Shown piece by piece: positions 25,700-33,862 of a stretch of 64,000 bases of DNA. Under the pieces are notes generated by a model. It did not search any database and had not been told where the DNA came from. It saw only the letters and a list, made by a program, of their open reading frames with translations. The DNA is taken from positions 1-64,000 of the forward strand of contig JAPKZJ010000087.1 in NCBI GenBank assembly GCA_026393855.1. The letters are read 5' to 3'. A program made the translations under genes and the position numbers. Position 1 is the first letter of the stretch. Each line of letters begins with the position of its first letter. The DNA comes from Candidatus Aminicenantes bacterium. GTDB lineage: Bacteria > Acidobacteriota > Aminicenantia > Aminicenantales > UBA4085.

Positions 25700-25729
25700 T
25701 TGCTTTCCCGACGGGCTTTGGTCTACAAT
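25700..25729 (+). promoter_or_regulatory. promoter of ruvA-ruvB
   Basis: TTGCTT (25700-25705), an 18-base spacer and TACAAT (25724-25729). The ruvA ATG begins only 10 bases after the -10 box, so the transcript would be almost leaderless. Confidence 0.55.
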
Positions 25730-25738
25730 GCTCCCGGC

Positions 25739-26329
25739 ATGATCGCGCACCTCAAGGGAACTCTTCTCCGCAAAGAACCGCACCAGGTGGTGGTCGACTG
25801 CCACGGAGTCGGCTACGCGGCCGGGATTCCGCTGTCCACCTTCTTCAAGCTGGGCGAGGAGGGCTCTGCGATCGAGCTCCTCATCCACACCCACCTGACC
25901 GACACCTCGCTCTCGCTCTACGGCTTCGGGACGGCCGAAGAGAAGGATCTTTTTCTCAAGCTCATCGGCATCTCCGGCATCGGGCCCAAACTGGCCCTGG
26001 CCGTTCTCTCGGGGATCGGGACGGACGAGCTGGCCGAGGCCGTCCGGGCCTCCGACGTGGCCCGCCTCTCCCAGGTCCCGGGCATCGGCAAGAAGACGGC
26101 GCTGCGCATCGCTATGGAGCTGGCCGACAAGCTGGAGAAGAAGGAAAGCCTGCTGCGGGGGAAGAGCGCCCAAGAGGCCGAAGACCTCGTCTCGGCCCTG
26201 CTCAACCTCGGCTTCCGGCGCAAGGAGATCGAGCGGGTGGTCGAGGAGACCGTGCGGGCCCATCGCGACAAGGATGAGGGCTTCGAGAAGCTGCTCCGCG
26301 AATGCCTCAAGAAGCTGGCCAAGCTATGA
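25739..26329 (+). CDS. ruvA: Holliday junction DNA helicase subunit RuvA
   Basis: A 196-residue protein that binds four-way DNA junctions and loads RuvB. An N-terminal OB fold (MIAHLKGTLL...VDCHGVGY) is followed by two helix-hairpin-helix motifs, GISGIGPKLALAVLSGI and VPGIGKKTALRIAMEL, and a flexible C-terminal domain that contacts RuvB (LVSALLNLGFRRKEIERVV). The start at 25739 matches the family N-terminus. No Shine-Dalgarno is present and the promoter is unusually close. Its stop overlaps the ruvB start (ATGA). Confidence 0.96.
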   Translation: MIAHLKGTLLRKEPHQVVVDCHGVGYAAGIPLSTFFKLGEEGSAIELLIHTHLTDTSLSLYGFGTAEEKDLFLKLIGISGIGPKLALAVLSGIGTDELAEAVRASDVARLSQVPGIGKKTALRIAMELADKLEKKESLLRGKSAQEAEDLVSALLNLGFRRKEIERVVEETVRAHRDKDEGFEKLLRECLKKLAKL

Positions 26330-27381
26330 GCCCCGTGAGCACTCCCGCCGTCCTCAGCCCGGTTCGGACCAAGGAGGATCTCCTTTTTGAGGACAGCCTC
26401 CGGCCGCGGAGCTTCGACGAGTTCATCGGCCAGGACACCATCAAGGCCAACCTGAAGATCTTCATCGCCGCCGCCCGCAAGCGCGGCGAGCATCTCGACC
26501 ATGTCCTGCTCTACGGACCGCCCGGGCTGGGCAAAACGAGCCTGGCCTACCTGCTGGCCAAAGAGATGGGGGTCGGCATCAAGCCCACTTCGGGCCCGGT
26601 CATCGAGCGGGCCGGCGACCTGTCGGCCATCCTGTCCAATATGCAGGCCAAGGAAATCCTGTTCATCGACGAAATCCACCGTCTCCAACCGGCTGTGGAG
26701 GAGATCATGTACTCGGCCATGGAGGATTTCCATCTGGACATCGTCATCGGCCAGGGCCCGGCCGCCCGGAGCCACAAGCTGGCCCTGAAGAAATTCACCC
26801 TGATCGGGGCCACCACCCGGGCCGGCCGCATCACGGCGCCGCTGCGCTCCCGCTTCGGCATCATCCACCGGCTGGATTACTACCGGGACGAGGATCTCAA
26901 GCTCGTCCTGCTGCGCTCGGCCGGGCTGATGAAGGTTAAGCTGGACGGGGAAGGCGCGGAGGCCATCGCCCTGCGATCTCGCGGGACGCCCCGGGTGGCC
27001 AACCGGCTGTTGCGGCGGGTCCGCGATTATGTCGAGGTGCGCGGCGGCAGCGTCATCACCGGCCAGGAAGCCCGCTACGCCCTGGACATGATGGAGGTCG
27101 ACGAGATCGGGCTCGACGACGTGGACCGCAAGATCCTGACCACGATCATCGAGAACTTCGGCGGCGGGCCGGTCGGCATTTCGACCATCGCCGCGGCCAT
27201 CGACGAGGACAAGGACACCATCGAGTCCATCTACGAGCCCTTCCTGATGCGGATCGGCTTCCTGGAGCGGACGTTGCGCGGCCGCAAGCTGACCGAGAAA
27301 GCCTGGCGCCACCTGGGCTTTGCAGGGCCGGGCGAGAAGCCGGCGGCGGGCCGGCCCGTCGGGCAGAAGAAGCTGTTCTAG
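26326..27381 (+). CDS. ruvB: Holliday junction branch migration ATPase RuvB
   Basis: A 351-residue AAA+ motor that drives branch migration with RuvA. Walker A GPPGLGKTSLA is near residue 64, Walker B LFIDEIHRL near 113, sensor GATTRAGRITAPLRSRFG near 163 with the arginine finger, and the C-terminal winged helix includes GGGPVGISTIAAAI and FLMRIGFLERTLRGR. The ATG overlaps the ruvA stop. Confidence 0.97.
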   Translation: MSPVSTPAVLSPVRTKEDLLFEDSLRPRSFDEFIGQDTIKANLKIFIAAARKRGEHLDHVLLYGPPGLGKTSLAYLLAKEMGVGIKPTSGPVIERAGDLSAILSNMQAKEILFIDEIHRLQPAVEEIMYSAMEDFHLDIVIGQGPAARSHKLALKKFTLIGATTRAGRITAPLRSRFGIIHRLDYYRDEDLKLVLLRSAGLMKVKLDGEGAEAIALRSRGTPRVANRLLRRVRDYVEVRGGSVITGQEARYALDMMEVDEIGLDDVDRKILTTIIENFGGGPVGISTIAAAIDEDKDTIESIYEPFLMRIGFLERTLRGRKLTEKAWRHLGFAGPGEKPAAGRPVGQKKLF

Positions 27382-27570
27382 TTGGGCGTCTCGGAAATTC
27401 ATTGACTAAGTCCCAAGCAGGCTAGACGCACAACCGCCGGGGAGTATGAGGGGGGCGGCGAGGCCCCCCTCAGGGGGTCAGCGGAGCGCCGAGGGGGGAG
27501 CTTGTCTCCCCCCTGGAAGTGTCCCGTCTCCAGGGAGATTATGGGATCGGTAATTATGAGACGGGACACT
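27382..27570. repeat. hairpin-rich intergenic element with 13-bp terminal inverted repeat
   Basis: This gap between ruvB and the next gene holds three nested structures: a G-rich/C-rich hairpin near 27453-27475, a perfect 8-bp stem with loop CTTGT at 27493-27513, and a perfect 13-bp inverted repeat AGTGTCCCGTCTC (27518-27530) with GAGACGGGACACT (27558-27570) around 27 bases. No ORF or target duplication is visible. It could be a MITE-like remnant or a two-way transcription stop for the two convergent genes. Confidence 0.6.
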
Positions 27571-27580
27571 AGCCCGCCTC

Positions 27581-28432
27581 CTATTTGACGTACAGGTAGA
27601 CGGAGTGCTCCGTCCCGACGTCGTCGGTCAGGGATTCCGATTTGACGCCCCTTGCCTCCCAGCCCTCGATCGTATAGTTGTGGGTCACAACCCGCGTCCC
27701 CCGGCGAAGTTGGGCCTCCATGCGGGGCCGCAGAAGAAGATTGGATTCCGGCAGCAGGTAGAGGGTGACCACCGTCGCCGGGGAGAGGTCCAAGGTCATG
27801 GCATCCTGCAGGCGGAACTCGACCAAGCCCTCAACTCCGGCCTCCTTGGCCCCGGCCAGGCATTCCTTGATCCGCTCGGGAACGATGTCGACCCCGACGC
27901 CGCGGGCGCCGTACTTGCGGGCGGCCGTGATCAGGATGCGGCCGTCGCCGCAGCCGATGTCATAAATAACGTCTTGAGGCCCGACCCCGGCCGCCGCGAG
28001 CATCTTCTCGACCACCGGCATGGGCGTCGGCACGAAAGGCGCCAGGTCAGCGGCGTCGGCCCGGCCGTGCGCGCCCTTGAACATTTCCAGCCGCCCGTTC
28101 TCGTCCAGCCTGAAGGAATGGGCCGTGCCGGGCTCCAGCCGGTAGAGCTTGAGATGATCGCCGTTGTTGAACTCCAGGTCCATCGACGTCCGGCTCGGGA
28201 AACGGTCCACGGCGCCGGGAGCGAGGGTGCGGGTCACCGGGCCGACATTCGAGAAGAGGACCCGAATGGTGTAATGAACGGTTTCGGCCGTGACGTTGCG
28301 GAGGGTCGTTTCGATAGGCGCGGGCGGCTCGGCGGGCTGCTCGGGGGCTTCTGCCCGGCAGGCCATCGCTCCTGCGAGCATCGCCAGCAGGATCAGGGCA
28401 GCTGCGACGCGAAGGGATCGTGTTGTTCTCAT
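27581..28432 (-). CDS. exported FAM173-like SAM methyltransferase
   Basis: A 283-residue protein with a hydrophobic leader (about 7-25, ALILLAMLAGAMAC) that looks like a signal peptide or degenerate lipobox. A beta-rich domain of about 95 residues follows, then a class I methyltransferase: DIGCGDGRILITAA (SAM loop), GVGVDIVPE, and ATVVTLYLLPESN-LLRP and TRVVTHNYTIEGW, which match FAM173/lysine methyltransferases. The start at 28432 was preferred over upstream ATGs because the leader then begins with MRTTR; no strong ribosome binding site helps. A methyltransferase outside the cytoplasm would have no obvious SAM supply, so its location is puzzling. Confidence 0.75.
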   Translation of the reverse strand: MRTTRSLRVAAALILLAMLAGAMACRAEAPEQPAEPPAPIETTLRNVTAETVHYTIRVLFSNVGPVTRTLAPGAVDRFPSRTSMDLEFNNGDHLKLYRLEPGTAHSFRLDENGRLEMFKGAHGRADAADLAPFVPTPMPVVEKMLAAAGVGPQDVIYDIGCGDGRILITAARKYGARGVGVDIVPERIKECLAGAKEAGVEGLVEFRLQDAMTLDLSPATVVTLYLLPESNLLLRPRMEAQLRRGTRVVTHNYTIEGWEARGVKSESLTDDVGTEHSVYLYVK

Positions 28433-28499
28433 CGATGACTCACTTGAGGGATCGCCCTTCATTTTAGCGCATCCCGACAGGCACGTCATCTCAGTCCCC

Positions 28500-28529
28500 T
28501 TGCGGCGGAAGTCGCATTCCGGCTATCCT
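28500..28529 (+). promoter_or_regulatory. promoter of queA
   Basis: TTGCGG (28500-28505), an 18-base spacer and TATCCT (28524-28529), 35 bases before queA. No preQ1 riboswitch is recognisable. Confidence 0.4.
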
Positions 28530-28564
28530 GGCCCCATGCGCCGCGCCGCTCAAGGACCTCCCCT

Positions 28565-29608
28565 ATGAGAATGCAGGATTTCGACTTCGATCTGCCGGCG
28601 GAACTGATCGCCCAGCGGCCGGCCCTCCGCCGCGACGATTCGCGGCTGATGGTCGTCGAACGGAGGACGGGGCAGATCTCCCACCGCGAATTCCGCGATT
28701 TTCCGGACTTGCTAAGCGGCGACGAACTTGTCGTCCTCAACGACGCCAAGGTCATCCCGGCCAAGGCCTGGGGAAAACGGGGCCAAGCGACGATCGAGTT
28801 TCTCTTCTTGAAGGAAGTCGAGCCCGGGCTCTGGGACGTCCTGTGCAAGCCGGCCCGGCGCGTTCGCCCCGGCGATGAAGTCGTTTTCGCCGACGACCTG
28901 AAGGGGACGGCGTCCCTGCCCGAGGGGCCGGCCGCCGAAGCAGGCCGTCGGCTCCTGCGCTTCGCCGTTCTCGACGTCCTGGGAAGGCTGAAGCGCGTCG
29001 GGTTCGCCCCCCTGCCTCCCTACATCAAGCGGGCCAAGGCCGATCCGGCCGATCGGGAGCGCGACCTCGAGCGCTACCAGACCGTCTTCGCCGTCAACGA
29101 GGGCGCCATCGCCGCCCCGACGGCAGGGCTCCATTTTACGCCGGAGATCCTGGAGCGAATCCGGGCCAAGGGGGTCGAGACGTCCCGGGTGACTCTCCGG
29201 GTCGGGCTGGCCACCTTCCAACCGATGCGGACGGACAGGATCGAGGACCATCGCATGCTCGAGGAATCCTACGACGTGCCCGAGCCCGCCGCGGCCGCCA
29301 TCGACCGAGCCAAGTCCGAGGCCCGGCCCGTCCTCGCCGTCGGCACGACCGTCGTCCGGACGCTCGAAAGCGCCGGCCGTTCGGGCCGGGTCCGGCCGGG
29401 TCCGGGAGCCACCTCCTTATTCATCACCCCCGGGTTCGAATTCAAAATCGTCGATCGCCTGCTGACGAACTTCCACCTGCCTCGATCGACGCTGCTGCTT
29501 CTCGTCTCGGCCCTGGCCGGGCGCGAGCTCGTTCTGGACGCCTACCGCGAAGCCGTCAAAGAGCGCTATCGGTTCTTTTCTTACGGCGACTGCATGCTGA
29601 TTGTGTGA
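28565..29608 (+). CDS. queA: S-adenosylmethionine:tRNA ribosyltransferase-isomerase QueA
   Basis: A 347-residue enzyme that adds epoxyqueuosine to tRNA position 34. Family motifs are complete: FDFDLPAELIAQ at the start, LNDAKVIPA, PPYIKR, YQTVFA, GAIAAPTAGLHFT, TLRVGLATFQP, and the C-terminal NFHLPRSTLLLLVSA and YRFFSYGDCMLI. AAGGA lies about 8 bases upstream. Other queuosine genes are not in the window. Confidence 0.97.
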   Translation: MRMQDFDFDLPAELIAQRPALRRDDSRLMVVERRTGQISHREFRDFPDLLSGDELVVLNDAKVIPAKAWGKRGQATIEFLFLKEVEPGLWDVLCKPARRVRPGDEVVFADDLKGTASLPEGPAAEAGRRLLRFAVLDVLGRLKRVGFAPLPPYIKRAKADPADRERDLERYQTVFAVNEGAIAAPTAGLHFTPEILERIRAKGVETSRVTLRVGLATFQPMRTDRIEDHRMLEESYDVPEPAAAAIDRAKSEARPVLAVGTTVVRTLESAGRSGRVRPGPGATSLFITPGFEFKIVDRLLTNFHLPRSTLLLLVSALAGRELVLDAYREAVKERYRFFSYGDCMLIV

Positions 29609-29620
29609 AAAGGCGGCGCC

Positions 29621-29650
29621 TTGACACACGGGTCGGCCGGAGGCTATATT
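29621..29650 (+). promoter_or_regulatory. promoter of the GRAM-like gene
   Basis: A perfect TTGACA (29621-29626), an 18-base spacer and TATATT (29645-29650), 48 bases before the start at 29698. Confidence 0.65.
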
Positions 29651-29697
29651 CCGAACATGGTACGCTGGGAACCCGCCCGTTCCCGAAGGAGGAGATC

Positions 29698-30078
29698 ATG
29701 GCTGAATCTTGGCTGGCCCAAGGCGAAGAGCTAATCGGTTCCTGGTCCGTTTTTTTGGGCGATCCGCGCCCGAACTCGGCCAAACTCGCTGGAAAGCTGC
29801 ATGTCACAAACCAGGGGGTCCATTTCAGGTCCGAAGTGGCCCTGGCCGAGAACGCCGCCGCCATGATCGGAAACTGGTGGGAGCGGCACAAGGCCCTGGC
29901 TCGGACCGACAACCATATGACCATCCCCTTCATCGAGATCGGCCAAGCCCAAGCGGTCAAGAAATCGCTATTCGTCAAGGCCCTGGCGCTCAAGATGAAG
30001 AGCGGCGAGGAGATCGAATTCCAATTCGGCGCGGCCTCCCCTCAGAAGGCCGTGGACGCCATCGCCGCCAGGCTCTAG
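29698..30078 (+). CDS. small GRAM/PH-like domain protein
   Basis: A 126-residue soluble protein. EELIGSWSVFLG, GKLHVTNQGVHFRSE, IPFIEIGQAQ and LALKMKSGEEIEFQF fit the seven-strand pattern of GRAM/bacterial PH-like domains, ending in the closing helix PQKAVDAIAARL. The ATG has AAGGAGGAG upstream. Such domains bind lipids or proteins; nothing here shows which. The following gene is convergent. Confidence 0.75.
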   Translation: MAESWLAQGEELIGSWSVFLGDPRPNSAKLAGKLHVTNQGVHFRSEVALAENAAAMIGNWWERHKALARTDNHMTIPFIEIGQAQAVKKSLFVKALALKMKSGEEIEFQFGAASPQKAVDAIAARL

Positions 30079-30081
30079 ACG

Positions 30082-31443
30082 CTACGCGGTGATGATCCCC
30101 AGCGGGGGGTTGGTCTTCCATAGCCCGCGGGTGAAGTCGGGGATCTCGACCGGCTTGCCTTTGGCCGCGACACTTCGGCAGCTGGCTTCGACGACGGCGC
30201 TCCAGGCGGCCGCATCGTAGACATCCTGGTCGAGCGGCTCGCCTTGGCGCAGGGATTGGATCAGCCGGTAGTCCTCGATGTAATCCATGCCGCCGTGGCC
30301 GCGGCCTTCGCCCTTGGAGGCGATGGCCTTCCACAGCGGGTGCTCGAACTCGGCGGCGAACTTCTCGAAATCGTCCCACTCGTGCATCTTGGCGGCCCGG
30401 CCCTCGACGTAGACCCGATCGGGCCATTTGTGGGCCAGGCCCTTGGTCCCCTGGACCAGATTGATCCGGGTATAGGGCCGGGGCAGATTGGTGTCGTGGA
30501 TGAGGATGATCGTCTTGCCCAGCTTGGTCCGGATCAGGCTGGTATTGACGTCGCCTAGAACATATTTTTCCTTGGCCTGGAGCGAATCGGGGCCGAACTT
30601 TTCGACGGCATATTCCTGCAGGCCCCGGCCGGGCGAGCTCATCGAGACGAGCACGTCGAAGGCGTCGCCGCGGTTGACGTTCAGGCACTGGGCCACCGGG
30701 CCAAGGCCGTGGGTCGGATAGAGATTGCCGTTGAGCTTCTGGGCCCAGGCCCGCCGCCACAGCCCCTCGCCATCCTTGGAGAACTTAACCTCGCGCAGGT
30801 CGTGCAGGTAGCCGGCCTCGGCGTGCAAGACCTCGCCCAGGACTCCCTGCCGGACTAGGTTGAGGGTCATCAGCTCGATCCGGTCGTAGCAGCAGTTCTC
30901 CATCATCTGGCAGTGCTTGCCGTATTTTTCGGCCGTCTCGACCAGGGCCCAGCAGTCATCCAGAAACATCGCCGCGGGGACCTCGGTCACGGCATGCTTG
31001 CCGCTCTTCATCGCCGCCAGGCAAACGGGGACATGCCACTCCCAGGGGGTGGCGGTCATGACCAAATCGAGATCCTCCTTCTCGCACATCCGCTCGAAAT
31101 CGCGCGGCCCGTTGGAGTAGCCCGCGGGCTTGGGCCGGCCGGCGTCCGTGCACCATTTCTGGACCCGCTCGACCTTGGCCGGGACGATGTCGCAGACGGC
31201 CTTGATCTCGACGCCGTCGATGTTCATATAGTTCTGGACGTGGGCCGAGCCCATCCCGCCGACGCCGACGAATCCGACCCGAACGGTTTCAATCGGGGCC
31301 GTTTTGAATTGCGACCTGGCTCCGCCGGACCGGGCTTCGGCCTGGCCCGGGAGCGAGAGGCCGGCCAGGGCCGTGCCCACCGAGGCGACGGCGCCCGTCT
31401 TCAGGAATTCGCGGCGGCTGGGGTTTTTGAGATCGTCGGACAT
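30082..31443 (-). CDS. Tat-exported GH109-family NAD-dependent glycosidase
   Basis: A 453-residue Gfo/Idh/MocA-fold protein. The twin-arginine signal is SRREFLKTG followed by a hydrophobic stretch (about 8-35). The NAD loop is GFVGVGGMGSAH. The usual EKP motif is replaced by EVPAAM, and EVPAAM, MMENCCYDR, NGNLYPTHGLGPVAQ and DAFDVLVSMSSP are the signatures of GH109, the NAD-dependent alpha-N-acetylgalactosaminidases. This predicts removal of GalNAc from glycoconjugates outside the inner membrane, with NAD loaded before Tat export. GGAGG precedes the start. Family membership is well supported; sugar specificity is inferred. Confidence 0.88.
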   Translation of the reverse strand: MSDDLKNPSRREFLKTGAVASVGTALAGLSLPGQAEARSGGARSQFKTAPIETVRVGFVGVGGMGSAHVQNYMNIDGVEIKAVCDIVPAKVERVQKWCTDAGRPKPAGYSNGPRDFERMCEKEDLDLVMTATPWEWHVPVCLAAMKSGKHAVTEVPAAMFLDDCWALVETAEKYGKHCQMMENCCYDRIELMTLNLVRQGVLGEVLHAEAGYLHDLREVKFSKDGEGLWRRAWAQKLNGNLYPTHGLGPVAQCLNVNRGDAFDVLVSMSSPGRGLQEYAVEKFGPDSLQAKEKYVLGDVNTSLIRTKLGKTIILIHDTNLPRPYTRINLVQGTKGLAHKWPDRVYVEGRAAKMHEWDDFEKFAAEFEHPLWKAIASKGEGRGHGGMDYIEDYRLIQSLRQGEPLDQDVYDAAAWSAVVEASCRSVAAKGKPVEIPDFTRGLWKTNPPLGIITA

Positions 31444-31472
31444 GGAGACCTCCGGTGCGGGGATTGGCCTCC

Positions 31473-31501
31473 AACATACTCAAAACCAGGCCCCGATGCA
31501 A
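31473..31501 (-). promoter_or_regulatory. promoter of the GH109 gene
   Basis: On the minus strand TTGCAT (31501-31496), a 17-base spacer and TATGTT (31478-31473), 30 bases before the gene. Confidence 0.5.
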
Positions 31502-31816
31502 CGGCCAAGGCGGCCAAGGCGGACCGGCGATGGCATCGCGCGGACCGCAACCGGCGCGATCGGGGGATCTACCGAGGGGGGACGGGGATCGGGCTCAGCG
31601 GCCCGACGCCGGCGACGCAGCGGCAGTCTAGGTACAAAAAAGCGTACCTTTGCGAATCCATGTCAGAGCGACGCGGCTTCGCCGAAACCGCTTTCGGGAT
31701 TCGCTGCGGACTCCAGCGAATTGGATCGCCGCTACGGATTCTTGGAGCGTGGGCCGATGAATCGGGGTGGCGGGGTCAAACGGGCTCGGCCAGCGAAGGC
31801 GAGGAGGATTCTCCCA
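31502..31816. other. 315-base gap without a recognisable gene
   Basis: Between the GH109 promoter and the end of the PD40 gene. It holds a short GGTACaaaaaagCGTACC-like hairpin near 31631-31648 and several GAATCC/GGATTC-type short repeats, but I see no family, ribosome binding site or long conserved frame. It could contain a decayed gene. Confidence 0.4.
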
Positions 31817-32860
31817 TCAGCGTTCGGCGGGGTTGGACGCCGGGCCCTCGGGCGATGGACGGAGGTTTTCCAGGAAGGCCGAGCTCATCCAATAGACTGT
31901 GGCGCTTCCGTTCCCGGGCCGGGACAGGGCTGCTTGCAGCTCCATATAGGCGCCCCTCGTCAACCGATCGGCCGTCCCCGGATTGGGCCGCGTCGTCATA
32001 AAAAAAAAGAACTTGCCGTCCGGCGACAGAGCGGGCGAGAACTCCTGCCCGCCGGTCGTATTGACGGCCGGGCCGAGGTTGACCGGCCGGCTCCATTCGT
32101 CCCGGAAGTTGCAAAAGACGATGTAGTAATCCGTAGAGCCGATCGTATCGGGCATTCCAGCCGCAGGCACGATAATGAACCGCTCGTCGGGATCAATCCA
32201 GGCGTTGAATCGATTCGTCCCGCAATTGACCTCAGGAGGGAGCTTTTCGGCCGGGCCATAACCGTCGCCTTGGCGTCGGGCCCGGTAGATCCAGTTCGTC
32301 CGCTCGCCCTTGGGCATACGGGTGAAATAGAGCGTTCCATCGCGGGTCGTCGAGGGGAAATACTCGGCATCCTCCGTGCTGACCGTGCCCCCGACGACAT
32401 GGGGTTCGCCCCAGCCGTCGCCCGCCCGGTCCACGGCCCAGATGTTCTGGTTGCGCTCGCCCCCCTCGGTCAACGGCTTGTCGGACAGAAAGAATAAGCG
32501 CTTCCCGTCCGGCGCGACATGCGGCTCATAAGTCAAATACCGCGCGTCGCGGGAGAACGACGCCGGCGCCGGCTCGGTCCAGACGCCGTCGGCGATCCGA
32601 GTTTGAAAAACCAGGTTGAAGCCAAAGGCCGAGACCGAGAAATAGAGCTCCTTCCCGTCCGGCGTCCAGGTGATGTCGCGTGTGAACAGGCCGCAGGAGA
32701 CGACTCCAGGAGCGAACGGCATGGGCGTGTCGCCCGGGAGCGGCTGTCCGAGGTAAGGGCCCTTGAGCATGGGGAATCGCCCTGCTTGGCGCGCGACGGC
32801 CCCGGTGCCTAGAAACCCAAAAATCAAAGCCCACGCCGCTAATGTCCTCGACTGCATCAT
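31817..32860 (-). CDS. exported PD40/WD40-like beta-propeller protein
   Basis: A 347-residue protein with a signal peptide (about residues 1-23 from MMQSRTLAAWALIFGFLG). The rest is built from PD40 (TolB-type) repeats: TWTPDGKELYFSV, HVAPDGKRLFFLSD, STTRDGTLYFTRM, DPDERFIIVP and ALSPDGKFFFFMTT. These propellers bind peptides or sugars and have no catalytic residues of their own. The start at 32860 was chosen for AGGAG 7 bases upstream. It could be a sensor or carrier working with the neighbouring GH109 enzyme (inference from proximity). Confidence 0.8.
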   Translation of the reverse strand: MMQSRTLAAWALIFGFLGTGAVARQAGRFPMLKGPYLGQPLPGDTPMPFAPGVVSCGLFTRDITWTPDGKELYFSVSAFGFNLVFQTRIADGVWTEPAPASFSRDARYLTYEPHVAPDGKRLFFLSDKPLTEGGERNQNIWAVDRAGDGWGEPHVVGGTVSTEDAEYFPSTTRDGTLYFTRMPKGERTNWIYRARRQGDGYGPAEKLPPEVNCGTNRFNAWIDPDERFIIVPAAGMPDTIGSTDYYIVFCNFRDEWSRPVNLGPAVNTTGGQEFSPALSPDGKFFFFMTTRPNPGTADRLTRGAYMELQAALSRPGNGSATVYWMSSAFLENLRPSPEGPASNPAER

Positions 32861-32993
32861 GTTCGTACTCCTGACCGGACTAGGCCGCGGCCGCCGGAGG
32901 AATCGAGCGGTCGACACCATAGATACGATCTCCGCCGGACAAGCGCCATAGGGCCATCTCTCCCTCTCGATAAAAAGACCGCCGGCCGGCCCT

Positions 32994-33719
32994 TCAGCCG
33001 ACCACGATCTTAGACAGAAGCTCTTTGCGGCGGGGCCAGTCGGGCATGACCTGGGTCAGGAGAGCGTAAAAATCCCCTCCGTGGTGGTGATGCTTCAGGT
33101 GGCACAGCTCGTGCATGATGACGTATTCGATGCATTCCAAGGGCGTCTGGACCAGCCGGACATTGAGGACGATGCGACCGTCGCGCCCGCAGCTGCCCCA
33201 ACGCCTTTGCATCCGGCGCAGGGACCAGCTCGGCCGCGGAATGCCGAACCGGGACGCGACGGTCAGGTGGCGCGCCAAGACCCGCTCGAAGACCTCCCCG
33301 GCCCGGGCTTTCAGCCAGCGATCCACGGCCCGCTGCGCCGCCGCCCCGTCGGTCGGATCGGGAACGCGGACGATCAGCGAACCGCCGGACATCTTCGCCG
33401 CGGCTCGGCCGCCCCCCTCGACCACCAAGGGATGGGGCACCCCGAGGTAGGCCACGGCTTCGCCGGCTTGGAACCGCTCGGGATGGGGCAGGCGGATATA
33501 ATTATCGACCCGGTGCAGGGTCCGGGCGATCCAGCGCGACTTGCCGCGGACGAAGCCGAGGATCTGATCCTCCGGCATCCGGGTCGGGGCGTGGACGGTG
33601 ATCCGGCCGTCGGGCTGGACTACGATCCTGACCCTCCGGCCGCTGCCGCGCAGCAGCCAAAGCCGGACCGTCCGGCCGTCCAGCTCAAGGGTATGGCAAA
33701 CCGTGGCGGCAGCGCTCAA
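32994..33719 (-). CDS. YgjP/DUF45-type zinc metallopeptidase
   Basis: A 241-residue protein of the DUF45 (PF01863) family. SGRRVRIVVQPDGRITVHAP marks the N-terminal region, MQRRWGSCGRDGRIVLNVRL the central region, and the zinc site is HELCHLKHHHHGGDFY (HExxH plus downstream H/D). The substrate is unknown; this family is commonly encoded with restriction enzymes or alone. The only in-frame start is TTG at 33719, overlapping the stop of a 14-codon leader ORF (TTGA), so its translation is probably coupled to that leader. Confidence 0.85.
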   Translation of the reverse strand: MSAAATVCHTLELDGRTVRLWLLRGSGRRVRIVVQPDGRITVHAPTRMPEDQILGFVRGKSRWIARTLHRVDNYIRLPHPERFQAGEAVAYLGVPHPLVVEGGGRAAAKMSGGSLIVRVPDPTDGAAAQRAVDRWLKARAGEVFERVLARHLTVASRFGIPRPSWSLRRMQRRWGSCGRDGRIVLNVRLVQTPLECIEYVIMHELCHLKHHHHGGDFYALLTQVMPDWPRRKELLSKIVVG

Positions 33720-33760
33720 CCGGGGAGCCTCCCCCGATCCGGGCCGAGAGACTGAACCAT
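33716..33760 (-). CDS. 14-codon leader ORF coupled to the metallopeptidase gene
   Basis: An ATG with AGGAGG 7 bases upstream opens a 14-residue frame (MVQSLGPDRGRLPG) whose stop overlaps the TTG start of the DUF45 gene. A TATAAT lies 20 bases upstream (33785-33780). It may only serve to bring ribosomes to the weak TTG start. Confidence 0.4.
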   Translation of the reverse strand: MVQSLGPDRGRLPG

Positions 33761-33779
33761 GGCGGGCCTCCTGACCGGT

Positions 33780-33826
33780 ATTATAGCGTTTTTTTCCTTG
33801 CTTCGAGGCCGCGAAAGTCGGATAAT
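33780..33826. promoter_or_regulatory. divergent promoters between the DUF45 and GGDEF genes
   Basis: Minus strand: a perfect TATAAT (33785-33780) serves the leader/DUF45 side, with no clear -35. Plus strand: TTGCTT (33798-33803), a 17-base spacer and GATAAT (33821-33826) serves the cyclase gene at 33863. Confidence 0.55.
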
Positions 33827-33862
33827 TTCGGGCAAGAATTTAGCGCGAGGAATCGTCTCTTC

